From positions 1 through 47,338 of the forward strand of contig JBFWVD010000040.1 in assembly GCA_050246915.1 (NCBI GenBank): a stretch of DNA of 47,338 bases, written 5' to 3'. The position numbers and the translations under genes were made by a program. The DNA is from JBFWVD01 sp050246915 (GTDB lineage: Bacteria; Actinomycetota; Acidimicrobiia; Acidimicrobiales; Ilumatobacteraceae). The notes under the pieces are model-generated. The model ran no database searches. It had not been told where the DNA came from and saw only the letters and a list, made by a program, of their open reading frames with translations. This document shows, piece after piece, positions 40,139-47,338 of this stretch (position 1 is the stretch's first letter; every line of letters starts with the position of its first letter).

Positions 40139-40762
40139 CTATCGCCGAGCGGCAGACCTCGTAGCGACCGCGGGATTCGCCAACCCGCGTAGCAGCGATC
40201 GCATTGCCGATACCGCAAGGCGATGCGCGGCAATGGGATCAGGCGCGTTGGCGATGTACAGCGCGGCCTCGTCAACTGATGCCAGCAGCAGATGAGCGAG
40301 CGCGTCCACCGGTTGCTTGCTCATCGTGCCTTCGGCGATCGCCGCGGTGAGCAGATCTCGGATGGCACCGAGGCCATAGCGAGCCTCGAGCGCTCGCCAC
40401 TCCTGCCAACCGAGCACCGCCGGGCCGTCGATGAGCAACACCCGTTGCACCTCTGGTGTCAGCGACGCTTCGAGGAACCCCACGAGCCCCTTCTCCAACC
40501 GCGTGAACGCGCTCTTGGCCCTCGACGTCACGCTGGCGTTGGTGGCCAGGTCCTCCTCGATGGCTTCGAACACGGCGAGGAACAACGCCTTCTTGTCGGC
40601 GAAGTGGTGATACAGGGCACCGCGGGTGACCGCTGCCGCACGTACGATCTCCTCGGTGCCGGTGTCGTGATAGCCCTTCTCCACGAAGAGCTTGCGCGCC
40701 ACCGCGACCAACGTGGCGCGAGTGGCGTCCGCCCCTCCCCGTGCTGCTTGACCGCTCGCCAT
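40139..40762 (-). CDS. TetR family transcriptional regulator
   Basis: This TetR protein is about 207 aa; the helix-turn-helix TRATLVAVARKLFVEKGYHDTGTEEIVRAAAVTRGALYHHFADKKALFLAVFEAIEE spans residues 15-70, with the conserved Y-H-F of the family. MASGQAARGG at 40762 is chosen; sequence further upstream would run through the operator. It is divergent from the epoxide-hydrolase-like and P450 genes. A perfect palindrome at 40777-40795 lies between the two starts and overlaps the promoter. It most likely represses itself and that operon; the ligand is unknown. Confidence 0.93.
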   Translation of the reverse strand: MASGQAARGGADATRATLVAVARKLFVEKGYHDTGTEEIVRAAAVTRGALYHHFADKKALFLAVFEAIEEDLATNASVTSRAKSAFTRLEKGLVGFLEASLTPEVQRVLLIDGPAVLGWQEWRALEARYGLGAIRDLLTAAIAEGTMSKQPVDALAHLLLASVDEAALYIANAPDPIAAHRLAVSAMRSLLRGLANPAVATRSAARR

Positions 40763-40776
40763 ACCGTCAGTATGTT

Positions 40777-40795
40777 CACATACAGCCTGTATGTG
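40777..40795. promoter_or_regulatory. 19-bp perfect palindrome, candidate TetR operator
   Basis: The sequence CACATACAGCCTGTATGTG has 9-base arms and a single-base centre, exactly midway between the TetR start (40762) and the epoxide-hydrolase-like start (40824). Length and symmetry match TetR operators. Occupancy would block both divergent promoters. Binding is inference. Confidence 0.7.
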
Positions 40796-40823
40796 CAGGC
40801 TCGTGCCGAACAAGGGGGCAGCC

Positions 40824-41231
40824 ATGGCTGACGCAGCGGAGATCGTTCGAGAGTTCTGTGACCTGATGGTCAAGCGGGACGCCGAGGCACTGCGCGGCTT
40901 CTTCGACCCCGACGCGGTGTACCACAACACCGGCATGCCAGCCACGGTGGGCGTCGACGCCATCATCGAGAACCTGGCCGGCCAGTTCGCAATGTTCCCC
41001 GACAGCTACGAGTACGTCATCAAGAACATCGCGGCGAACGGTGACGTGGTGATGACCGAACGCCTCGACATGATCGGCACACCGAGCGGCATCCAGGGGG
41101 TTCCGGTCATGGGCACGTTCGTGCTGAGCAACGGCAAGATCCTGCGCTGGACCGACTACTTCGACACCGCCCTCCCGATGAAGATGATGACCGGCGAGGA
41201 CGTGTCGACTCTGGTGCCAGTTTCTTACTAA
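40824..41231 (+). CDS. limonene-1,2-epoxide hydrolase-like (SnoaL/NTF2 fold) protein
   Basis: The protein is about 135 aa. It carries the residues that form the limonene-1,2-epoxide hydrolase (LEH) Asp-Arg-Asp active site: Arg80 and Asp82 in MTERLDM, and Asp111 in RWTDYFD, with correct order and near-correct spacing. LEH opens epoxides with water in one step. An upstream ATG at 40791 lies inside the palindrome and is rejected; MADAAEIV at 40824 follows AAGGGGG. It is followed by a P450 with a 45-base gap, suggesting oxygenation to an epoxide and its hydrolysis. Confidence 0.82.
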   Translation: MADAAEIVREFCDLMVKRDAEALRGFFDPDAVYHNTGMPATVGVDAIIENLAGQFAMFPDSYEYVIKNIAANGDVVMTERLDMIGTPSGIQGVPVMGTFVLSNGKILRWTDYFDTALPMKMMTGEDVSTLVPVSY

Positions 41232-41276
41232 TCTTCACCTGATATCCAGGAACGAGTGATTGCCGGGGGATCCACC

Positions 41277-42488
41277 ATGTCGCTGCAAGAGGCCGAACTG
41301 TTCAACCCAACGGGTTGCCCGGTCACCAACTACGGCGAGGTCAACACCGCCTTCGCCCCGGCCGGTTGGCACATGAGCAACTGGGACGCGAAGCGCGAGC
41401 AGGCACCGGTCCACACGGGCGATGCCAACGGCTATCAATTCTTCCTCGTCACCCGCATGGCCGAGATCCGCAAGTCCTTCCAGACCGCCGATGTGTTCTC
41501 GAACTCGTCGGTGACGCCGGGTGATCCCAACCCACAGTATTTGTGGATCCCCGAGATGCTCGACGGTCGTCCGCACGTGCAGTGGCGCCAATTGCTCGGC
41601 CCCCTGTGGGCGCCCCCGGCCATCGACAAGCTCAAGCCGAAGATCCGCCAGCGGTTCGCCGAGGTGCTCGACACGGTGGCCGACAAGGGCTCGTGCGAGT
41701 TCGTGTCCGACGTGGCGCTGCTGTTCCCGAACGTGATCTTCATGGACCTCATGGGTCTGCCCCGCGCCGATGCCGATCAGTTCCAGCAGTGGGAGGTCGA
41801 CATCCTCCACGGTGATCGCAGCGCGCCGGGTGAGCTCGACAAGCAGATGAAGGCGATGGGCGAGGTGACGAACTACTTCGCCGAGTTGGTGAAGGACCGC
41901 AAGGCCAATCCCTCCAGCGACATGATCAGCTATGTGCTGCAGGCCCGCATGGACGGCGAGCCCATCCCCGAGCACGACGTGCTGGCATTCTGCCTCCTCA
42001 TGTTCATGGCCGGGCTCGACACGGTGGCCGCGCAGCTCACCTACAGCTTCTGGCATCTCGCCACGCACGTCGACGATCGCAACCGCCTCGTCAACGAGCC
42101 CGCCCTCATCCCCGGCGCCATCGAAGAGTTCCTGCGCTACTACTCGTTCGTCACGCCGGGCCGCAAGGTCATGTCCGACACCGAGATCGCCGGTTGCCCG
42201 GTGAAGGCCGGTCAGATGGTCTACATGCCGCTCTCCTCGGCCAACCGCGATCCGCGTGAGTTCGAAGACGCCGACAAGGTCATCATCGACCGCGCCTCCA
42301 ACCGACACATCGCCTTCGGTGCCGGTCCGCATCGTTGCCTGGGTTCCAACCTCGCTCGCGAGGAACTCAAGGCAGCCATGGAGATGTGGCACGAGCGCAT
42401 CCCGAACTACCGCCTCGCCCCGAACCAAGAGGTCATGGAGCACGGCGGCCAGCTCGGCATCTCGAGCTTGCACCTCGAGTGGGACTGA
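41277..42488 (+). CDS. cytochrome P450
   Basis: This bacterial class I P450 is about 403 aa. Key motifs are the I-helix AGLDTVAAQLTYSF, ExxR in EEFLRYYS, the PERF-like region NRDPREFEDAD, and the haem loop FGAGPHRCLGSNLAREE with Cys354 as the thiolate ligand. It needs a ferredoxin and reductase; none is encoded nearby. A GGGGGA before the ATG serves as ribosome site. It shares an operon with the LEH-like gene under likely TetR control. A strong terminator follows at 42512. Confidence 0.95.
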   Translation: MSLQEAELFNPTGCPVTNYGEVNTAFAPAGWHMSNWDAKREQAPVHTGDANGYQFFLVTRMAEIRKSFQTADVFSNSSVTPGDPNPQYLWIPEMLDGRPHVQWRQLLGPLWAPPAIDKLKPKIRQRFAEVLDTVADKGSCEFVSDVALLFPNVIFMDLMGLPRADADQFQQWEVDILHGDRSAPGELDKQMKAMGEVTNYFAELVKDRKANPSSDMISYVLQARMDGEPIPEHDVLAFCLLMFMAGLDTVAAQLTYSFWHLATHVDDRNRLVNEPALIPGAIEEFLRYYSFVTPGRKVMSDTEIAGCPVKAGQMVYMPLSSANRDPREFEDADKVIIDRASNRHIAFGAGPHRCLGSNLAREELKAAMEMWHERIPNYRLAPNQEVMEHGGQLGISSLHLEWD

Positions 42489-42511
42489 TAACACCAGCGA
42501 CCTGAACGTCG

Positions 42512-42543
42512 AAGGGCCCAGCCGCTGAGCGGTCGGGCCCTTT
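42512..42543 (+). terminator. rho-independent terminator of the P450 operon
   Basis: An 8-bp GC-rich outer stem (AAGGGCCC ... GGGCCCTT) encloses an inner CCGC-TGA-GCGG hairpin, ending in TTT. It begins 24 bases after the P450 stop. Confidence 0.8.
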
Positions 42544-42577
42544 GCACTCTTCGGTGATCGCCTTCACGCAGTGACGT

Positions 42578-42876
42578 TCACGATGCCGTGATCGGCTTGG
42601 CCAGCCCCTGATCGTCGATGACCTTCTGCCAATGGGCGATCGTGCCGTCGAGCGACGCGCCCAGACGCTTGCCCGGTGTGAATCGAGCGGGGAGATGCTG
42701 CACACCGTTGATCACGCCGACCGATTCGTGGTGCACCGTGCCCGCCGCGTCGACGACATGGACGGGCATGCGTTCGAGCACCTGCCCGACCATCGTCTTG
42801 AACACCAGACGAGCCACGTTCGATCCCTTGGATCGCGATTGGTCAAGCCCATGGGTATCTCGATGCCCGCCTCGCG
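42578..42876 (-). pseudogene. decayed cytochrome P450 C-terminus
   Basis: On the minus strand, one frame (42578-42826) encodes GSNVARLVFKTMVGQVLERM, GVINGVQHLPARFTPGKRLG and SLDGTIAHWQKVIDDQGLA, the end of a P450 with the post-haem helix. A different frame just upstream (42876-42826) encodes REAGIEIPMG and NRDPR, the strand pair that normally precedes the haem loop. The haem-cysteine loop between them is absent, and the frames do not join. About 80 of 400 residues remain recognisable. The bases to 43046 show no further gene. Confidence 0.7.
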
Positions 42877-43046
42877 ACATCGCAACCGAGTTCCGCGGCC
42901 GACCGGCTCGCGACAGTCTGGTCGACCGATCAGGTTCGGCTCCGAGTTGCCTTTACACAAGGGCACATGGCGTCAAGCTCACTAGACCCCACGTGACGCA
43001 TCCAGAGGGTGCTTCGGCCGCAGCGTTGCGACCACCGCCCGCAGGA

Positions 43047-43895
43047 CTACCCTTGTCGGTCGAGCATGCGTTGGATCAAAGCGCCCTGGATCCGCACGGG
43101 TTCGGACCGCTGCACCGCGTGGAAGCGGGCGATGAGCCTCTCGTCGATCGGACTGGCGAAGACGGTCGGTCCGAGTCCCAGCGATTCGAAGAGGCGCTCC
43201 GCCACGATCGCAGGGTCCATGGGGTGCGCGCCACGATTGACGAGCGTCGCGAGCATGTCATCCACTTCGATGGACTCCAGCTGGGTCGACAACGCCTCCG
43301 GAGAGGGACGGAAGTAGTTGGGCGTAGCGGTCGCACCCACGACGAATGCCTGGACGTCGACACCCAGCGGTCGCAGCTCATCCCACAACCCCTCGGCGAG
43401 ATTGAGTTGGTAGGCCTTCGTGGCGGCGTAGGAGCTCACGAGCCGCGATCCGAAGAACGCGCCGATGCTCGTGACGAGCGTGATCGAACCGCGGGCCCGC
43501 TCACGCATCAAGGTCCCGAAGTGGTGCACCAACGATGTCGGCGTCGTGCAGTTGACGGCGATCGCCGCGGAGTGCTTGTTCACCGAGAGCCCGAGAAAGC
43601 CTCCGACCGGCTCAGCAGCGGCATTGTAGACAAACGCTCCGACGTCGATATCCGACGTAGCGGAAGCAATCGCTGCAGTGGCCCCACTGTCGGCCAAGTT
43701 GACGGGCAATGCTCTCGTCTGCACCCCGAAGTCCCGCGAGATCTCACCCGCCATCGCCTCGACAAGCTCAGCCCGGCGAGCGATCAGAACGACGTTGAAT
43801 CCACGCCGCGCCCCCTCCTGTGCGATGCGAAGGCCCAAACCCGCCGAGGCGCCGGCAACCACGAGCCACGATCCATAGCGGTCAACGAGATCCAT
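43047..43895 (-). CDS. short-chain dehydrogenase/reductase
   Basis: This SDR is about 282 aa with VAGASAGLGLRIAQEGARRG at the N-terminus, VVLIARRAELVEAM (Arg-Arg, favouring NADP), VYNAAAEPVGG in the place of the usual NNAG, TLVTSIGAFFG and catalytic YAATK. It resembles SDRs of the DltE/YqjQ-like group. There is no operon partner on its strand. It faces the NTF2-like gene at 44068 across about 170 bases of unusually AT-rich sequence (TTTAGTCTAGTTCCGATG). Confidence 0.88.
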   Translation of the reverse strand: MDLVDRYGSWLVVAGASAGLGLRIAQEGARRGFNVVLIARRAELVEAMAGEISRDFGVQTRALPVNLADSGATAAIASATSDIDVGAFVYNAAAEPVGGFLGLSVNKHSAAIAVNCTTPTSLVHHFGTLMRERARGSITLVTSIGAFFGSRLVSSYAATKAYQLNLAEGLWDELRPLGVDVQAFVVGATATPNYFRPSPEALSTQLESIEVDDMLATLVNRGAHPMDPAIVAERLFESLGLGPTVFASPIDERLIARFHAVQRSEPVRIQGALIQRMLDRQG

Positions 43896-44067
43896 TGCTC
43901 ACCGTCCGTCATCCGGAGCCCGCCTTGACGGTCGTCGGACTCGCCTTCGTGGTTTAGTCTAGTTCCGATGTATTCACTAGTTGATTCAACCAACCGATAC
44001 CGGGCGGTGCGCCCAGCCTCGTGGCAGGGACACGGTGTTTGGAGTCTGACGTGAGACGAGCCAGGCC

Positions 44068-44484
44068 ATGACCTCCCGCCCGATCGACGCGACCGACAGA
44101 CTCGAGATCGCGGAGCTGCTGAACCGCTACGGCAACATCATCGATGACCGGGAGTTCTCGCGGATCGGCGAAGTCTTCACCGAAGATGCTCGCTACGACG
44201 TCACAGACTTTGGCTTCGGCGTGCTCATCGGCACCGCAGCCATCGTCGATGCGTGGACGCGCATCCCCAATCACCCGCTCGCTCACCACGTCACCAACAT
44301 CGAGATCTCAGACCCCGACCACGAGACCGTGCGGGCGTTGTCGAAGATCATCGGCATCGGACCGAAGGGCCGGGTTGGCAGCGCCACCTACCGCGATGTG
44401 CTGCTCCACACCCCGGACGGATGGCGGATCAGCGAGCGAGTCGTCACCTTGCGGCACGCGGGCAACATCCCGGAGATCAGTTGA
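44068..44484 (+). CDS. SnoaL/NTF2-like protein
   Basis: The protein is about 138 aa with DATDRLEIAELLNRYGNIIDDREFSRIGEVFTEDARYDV, the classic helix start of SnoaL-like proteins, then HHVTNIEIS and RDVLLHTPDGWRISERVVTLRH. It is the first gene in a run with a thioesterase and two LLM oxidoreductases, all on the plus strand with overlapping or close ends. No ribosome site stronger than GAGCC is seen. An enzymatic role (isomerase or dehydratase) is possible but not shown. Confidence 0.87.
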   Translation: MTSRPIDATDRLEIAELLNRYGNIIDDREFSRIGEVFTEDARYDVTDFGFGVLIGTAAIVDAWTRIPNHPLAHHVTNIEISDPDHETVRALSKIIGIGPKGRVGSATYRDVLLHTPDGWRISERVVTLRHAGNIPEIS

Positions 44485-44542
44485 AGTGCAGTGTGCCGAC
44501 CGTGTCGTCGAGGACTCGACGCCCAACGTTGCGGAGGTTCGG

Positions 44543-45070
44543 ATGGATGCCGACCATTGGAAGGGTTACGAGTTCGAGCGCCCGGAACGTTCCGAGGGTG
44601 GCGTCGGGCTTTGCGGCTCTTGTCGCCGCACCCGACAGTGTCGGCTCGGCATTCACACCGAACACCTGACAGAGGACGACACGCTTCGATGCGAGGTCGC
44701 CTGCGGAGAAGAGTACGAAGGCGGACCGGGAGTCGCTCACGGCGGCTGGACGGCGGCCGTACTCGATGAGGTGCTGGGACACATCGCACCGTTCTTCGGT
44801 GTCATTGCCGTCACCGGCACGTTGCAGGTGAAGTACCTCAAACCGGTGCCGATCGGTCGACAACTCATCGCAACGGCACGAGTCGACCAGAGGGTCGGCA
44901 ACAAGTGGCACATCTCAGGCGAGCTCACCCTTGCCGCCGGTGGCGCAACGCTCGCCGTCGCCAACGGCGTGTGGGTGCAGCGTCCTGCCGAAGCACACTT
45001 CGCCGGCTTCGAGGAGTGGCTTGCCGAGCAGGACCAAGCACAGCCGTCGCTGGATCGAGGACCGACGTGA
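44543..45070 (+). CDS. PaaI-type hotdog thioesterase with N-terminal cysteine cluster
   Basis: The protein is about 175 aa. The hotdog catalytic helix is GVAHGGWTAAVLDEVLGHI, where the HGG and the Asp/Glu are typical of PaaI thioesterases. Before it lies the cluster LCGSCRRTRQCRLG with three cysteines (C-x2-C-x5-C) near residues 25-40, plus a later cysteine pair in TLRCEVACG; these suggest a metal-binding or disulfide role. ATG at 44543 is chosen because GGAGG sits 5 bases upstream. Its stop overlaps the start of the next gene (GTGA), so translation is coupled. Confidence 0.85.
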   Translation: MDADHWKGYEFERPERSEGGVGLCGSCRRTRQCRLGIHTEHLTEDDTLRCEVACGEEYEGGPGVAHGGWTAAVLDEVLGHIAPFFGVIAVTGTLQVKYLKPVPIGRQLIATARVDQRVGNKWHISGELTLAAGGATLAVANGVWVQRPAEAHFAGFEEWLAEQDQAQPSLDRGPT

Positions 45071-46053
45071 AGATCGGCATCTACTTCGACCTCCGCAATC
45101 CACCGCTGTGGCGTCAGGATTGGTCGCGGCTCTACGGCTTCACACTCGAGATGTGCGAGGAGGCCGAGCGGCTCGGCGCGGACTCCGTTTGGTTGACCGA
45201 GCATCATCTGTTCGAGGACGGATATCTGACGCAGCCGCTCACCTTCGCGGCCGCTGTCGCGGCGCGAACATCACGTGTTCGAATCGGTACCGCCGTACTC
45301 ATCGCGCCGTACCGCAAGCCGGTTCAGATCGCCGAAGAGGCCACCGTCGTGGATCTGATCAGCGCCGGCCGCCTCGATCTGGGTCTTGGTGCCGGATATC
45401 GCATTCCGGAATTCGGTCTGTTCGGGGCCGACTTCGCACGTCGGTACCGCGATACCGACGCAACGGTGGCGGAGCTGCGACGCTTCTGGGACAACGGGAT
45501 TCTCACCCCGCCGCCCGTCCAGGAGCGCATCCCCATCTATCTCGGCTACCAGGGGCCGATCGGAGCCCGACGCGTCGGCTTGATGGGCGAACGGCTGCTC
45601 TCCATCGACCGGTCCTTGCTCGGCCCGTACCGCGAGGGACTGATCGCCGGCGGACGCGATCCCGCGTCGGCGATCATGAGCGGGGTCGTCAACTCCTTCG
45701 TCACCGATGATCCCGACGGTGACTGGCCCGTTGTGTCCCGCCATCTGGCGTATCAACTCGACTCCTACCGTCGGTACATGGTCGAAGGCACACCACATCC
45801 GCCTCCACCTCCCGTGGACCCCGATCGCGTGATCGCTTCACGGGGCAAGGTGCTGGGTTCGTGCATCTACGGTACGCCGCAACAGGTAGCCCAGGAGATG
45901 CTCGACATCACGAGCGGGATCCCAGTGGACACCGTGCTGTTCATGGCGTCGTTGGCGGGAATGCCCGAGGCCCTCGTCGCCCGGACGGTGCGAACGATCT
46001 GCACTGGACTCGCACCGCTACTGCGAGGGCAGAACACGGCGGGGGCGACGTAG
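45067..46053 (+). CDS. LLM class F420-dependent oxidoreductase
   Basis: This protein is about 328 aa. It has MCEEAERLGADSVWLTEHHLFEDGYLTQPLTFAAAVAARTSRVRIGTAVLIAPYRKPVQIAEEATVVDLISAGRLDLGLGAGYR near residues 28-115, typical of the LLM family, including the cis-peptide neighbourhood. The GTG start overlaps the stop codon of the thioesterase gene. Its TAG stop shares one base with the GTG of the next LLM gene, implying one transcript. Probably uses F420 to oxidise or reduce an alcohol or double bond of the pathway intermediate. Confidence 0.9.
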   Translation: MKIGIYFDLRNPPLWRQDWSRLYGFTLEMCEEAERLGADSVWLTEHHLFEDGYLTQPLTFAAAVAARTSRVRIGTAVLIAPYRKPVQIAEEATVVDLISAGRLDLGLGAGYRIPEFGLFGADFARRYRDTDATVAELRRFWDNGILTPPPVQERIPIYLGYQGPIGARRVGLMGERLLSIDRSLLGPYREGLIAGGRDPASAIMSGVVNSFVTDDPDGDWPVVSRHLAYQLDSYRRYMVEGTPHPPPPPVDPDRVIASRGKVLGSCIYGTPQQVAQEMLDITSGIPVDTVLFMASLAGMPEALVARTVRTICTGLAPLLRGQNTAGAT

Positions 46054-46931
46054 TGCGCATCGGGGCGGTGTATCCGCAGATCGAACTGGCAGGAGATCCG
46101 GTCGCAGCGCGCACCCTTGGCTTTGAACTGGAACGCCTGGGCTACGACTTCCTCGTTGCCTATGACCACGTGCTCGGAGCAGTGCACACTGACCGGCGCC
46201 CGCCTCTCACCGGGCCATACGACGAGACGCATCCATTCCACGATCCCTTCGTGCTCTTCGCATACCTCGCCGGACGAACGTCGACACTCGAGTTCGCAAC
46301 TGGCGTCCTGGTGCTGCCCCAACGTCAGACTGCGCTCGTGGCGAAGCAGGCCGCGGATCTTTCGATCCTGTCGGATTGACGATTTCGGATCGGGGTCGGG
46401 ACGGGCTGGAATCCCGTCGAATACGAGAGCCTCGGACAAGAGTTTTCCACGCGAGGTCAACGACTCGACGAACAGCTCAGCCTCATACGGCGCCTCTGGC
46501 ACGAGCCAGTGGTCGAGCACCGCGGGAACACCGATCGCATCGACCGAGCCGGGCTGCTACCTCGGCCCACACACCCCATACCCATCTGGATGGGGGGCTA
46601 CAGCGACGTGGCTTTCAGACGCGCCGCGCTTCACGGCGATGGCTTCATCTTCGGGGGACCATTCGAAGTGGTCAACGCCCACTGGGCGCGCACACGCGAG
46701 TTCCTCCGCCACGCAGGGAGGGAGCTCGCTCAGTTCGGAGCGGAGTACGTGGTGCTCGGCCGCTCTGGGACCGCGGAGCTCGTCGGCAAACTCGAGCGAT
46801 GGCAGGCGCTCGGCGGTACACATCTCTCGGTCAGCAGCATGCGGCTCGGCCTCGACTCGCTCGAAGCCCACCTCGACTACTTCGGACGGGTCGCCGACGT
46901 CCTCCAGCTCTCGCGCCGACCGACGACCTAG
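46053..46931 (+). pseudogene. LLM F420-dependent oxidoreductase gene interrupted by in-frame TGA
   Basis: The frame begins at GTG 46053 (RIGAVYPQIELAG), runs to SILSD, meets TGA at 46377-46379, then continues in the same frame as RFRIGVGTGWNPVEYESLG and IPIWMGGYSDVAFRRA down to the stop at 46929-46931. Both halves match one TIGR03619-type LLM protein of about 292 residues. Family members read SGGR at this site, so the TGA replaces a Gly codon (one change, GGA to TGA). No frameshift exists. Loss of function, or read-through, follows; sequencing error cannot be excluded. Confidence 0.8.
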
Positions 46932-46964
46932 TACCGACAACTCGCTCCAGGACGGAGAGGATCG

Positions 46965-47338
46965 ATGACACACACCGGGACGACCTTCAGCAACGAGCTC
47001 TATGCGCTCGCAGCGCAGTACGCCCTCGCCGCGGATCGGCGGGACTCGCAGGCCTTCGCGGCGGTGTTCCTGAACACCGGAGTGCTCCGCATCGCCGATC
47101 GCGGCAACCGGCAACGCAGTACGCCCCAGGTCGAAGGCCACGATCAACTTCGCACCGTCCCAACCGTGATGGAGCGTAACGACACCACGCTTCACAACCT
47201 GGGGACTGTTGGCCATCGACTCGATGGCAACACTGCTTCGGGCGAGGTGTACTGCATTGCCCATCACCTCACGCGTCATGGTGACGAGACGAGCGATCAC
47301 GTCATGTTCATCCGATATTTCGACACCTACCGCCGAGA
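46965..47338 (+). CDS. SnoaL/NTF2-like protein, truncated by window end
   Basis: The first 124 residues are visible: MTHTGTTFSNELYALAAQYALAADRRDSQAFAAVFLNTGVLRI and later HHLTRHGDETSDHVMFIRYFDTYRR, which match SnoaL-like polyketide-cyclase fold proteins. GGAGAGG lies 5 bases before the ATG. It continues the run behind the interrupted LLM gene. The end of the coding sequence lies outside the window. Confidence 0.82.
   Translation, partial: MTHTGTTFSNELYALAAQYALAADRRDSQAFAAVFLNTGVLRIADRGNRQRSTPQVEGHDQLRTVPTVMERNDTTLHNLGTVGHRLDGNTASGEVYCIAHHLTRHGDETSDHVMFIRYFDTYRR

Noticed and set aside
40791..40793. ATG inside the 19-bp palindrome as start of the LEH-like gene
   Set aside because: It adds 11 unconserved residues and lacks a ribosome site; the ATG at 40824 has AAGGGGG and the family N-terminus.
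46377..46379. Use of UGA as a glycine codon (genetic code 25) or as selenocysteine
   Set aside because: Other genes in the window use TGA as an ordinary stop (e.g. sbcD/sbcC, SDRs), and no SECIS-like hairpin was seen, so a nonsense mutation is simpler.
1..47338. CRISPR arrays, tRNAs, rRNAs, insertion sequences and prophage genes
   Set aside because: Only one short tandem array was found, and it has no spacers; no cloverleaf or transposase motif was seen.

Overview
The window is a stretch of GC-rich actinobacterial chromosome, most likely from the class Acidimicrobiia or a close relative. The inference rests on the gene families: several F420-dependent flavin-type oxidoreductases, mycothiol/DinB-type proteins, a WS/DGAT acyltransferase, a WYL regulator, a UvrD helicase with an HRDC tail, and a secreted protein built of GYW...SDGG repeats. 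Many genes also appear to be leaderless: a TANNNT -10 box lies 6-8 bases ahead of an ATG or GTG. No rRNA, tRNA, CRISPR array, insertion sequence or phage gene was seen.

Region 1 (1-15350) is mostly housekeeping. It holds sbcD-sbcC (minus strand), a DUF1697 protein, a WYL regulator divergent from a TIGR03086 DinB-like protein with an inverted repeat between them, a tyrosine phosphatase, a UvrD-like helicase with an undescribed N-terminal extension, a mycothiol-dependent maleylpyruvate isomerase-like protein, the secreted repeat protein, an ArfB-like rescue factor overlapping an RlmI-like rRNA methyltransferase, and a TauE/SafE transporter.

Region 2 (15400-30170) moves into lipid/CoA chemistry. 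It has a serine hydrolase, DUF2889 plus hotdog thioesterase (operon), WS/DGAT, VOC protein, acyl-CoA dehydrogenase divergent from an SDR, a minus-strand run of SDR, enoyl-CoA hydratase-like protein and TIM-barrel isomerase, a cNMP-binding protein, an epimerase-type SDR, a DDN-like F420 protein, and a minus-strand operon of amidohydrolase, SDR and LLM oxidoreductase. A 21-bp tandem repeat sits between the SDR and the enoyl-CoA hydratase, and a broken VOC gene lies next to the LLM gene.

Region 3 (30362-47338) looks like a catabolic island. It carries a TetR regulator, a fused double CoA-transferase III, SDRs, a second DUF2889 protein, a TauD-type dioxygenase, another crotonase, an APH-type kinase, several SnoaL/NTF2-like proteins, an isochorismatase-like protein with altered active-site residues, and a TetR gene facing a limonene-epoxide-hydrolase-like gene and a cytochrome P450 across a perfect 19-bp palindrome. 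A decayed second P450 follows, then an SDR, and finally an NTF2 - thioesterase - LLM - LLM run. The last LLM gene is interrupted by an in-frame TGA at a conserved glycine.

Together regions 2 and 3 suggest uptake-independent breakdown of a hydrophobic, probably cyclic or terpenoid/steroid-like compound: P450 or dioxygenase oxygenation, epoxide opening, SDR oxidation, CoA transfer, acyl-CoA dehydrogenation/crotonase steps, F420-dependent redox and thioesterase release. The substrate cannot be read from the sequence. The most unusual signals are catalytic-residue losses in several CoA-enzyme paralogs, three decayed genes, the 21-bp repeat with serial stop codons and the TetR operator.
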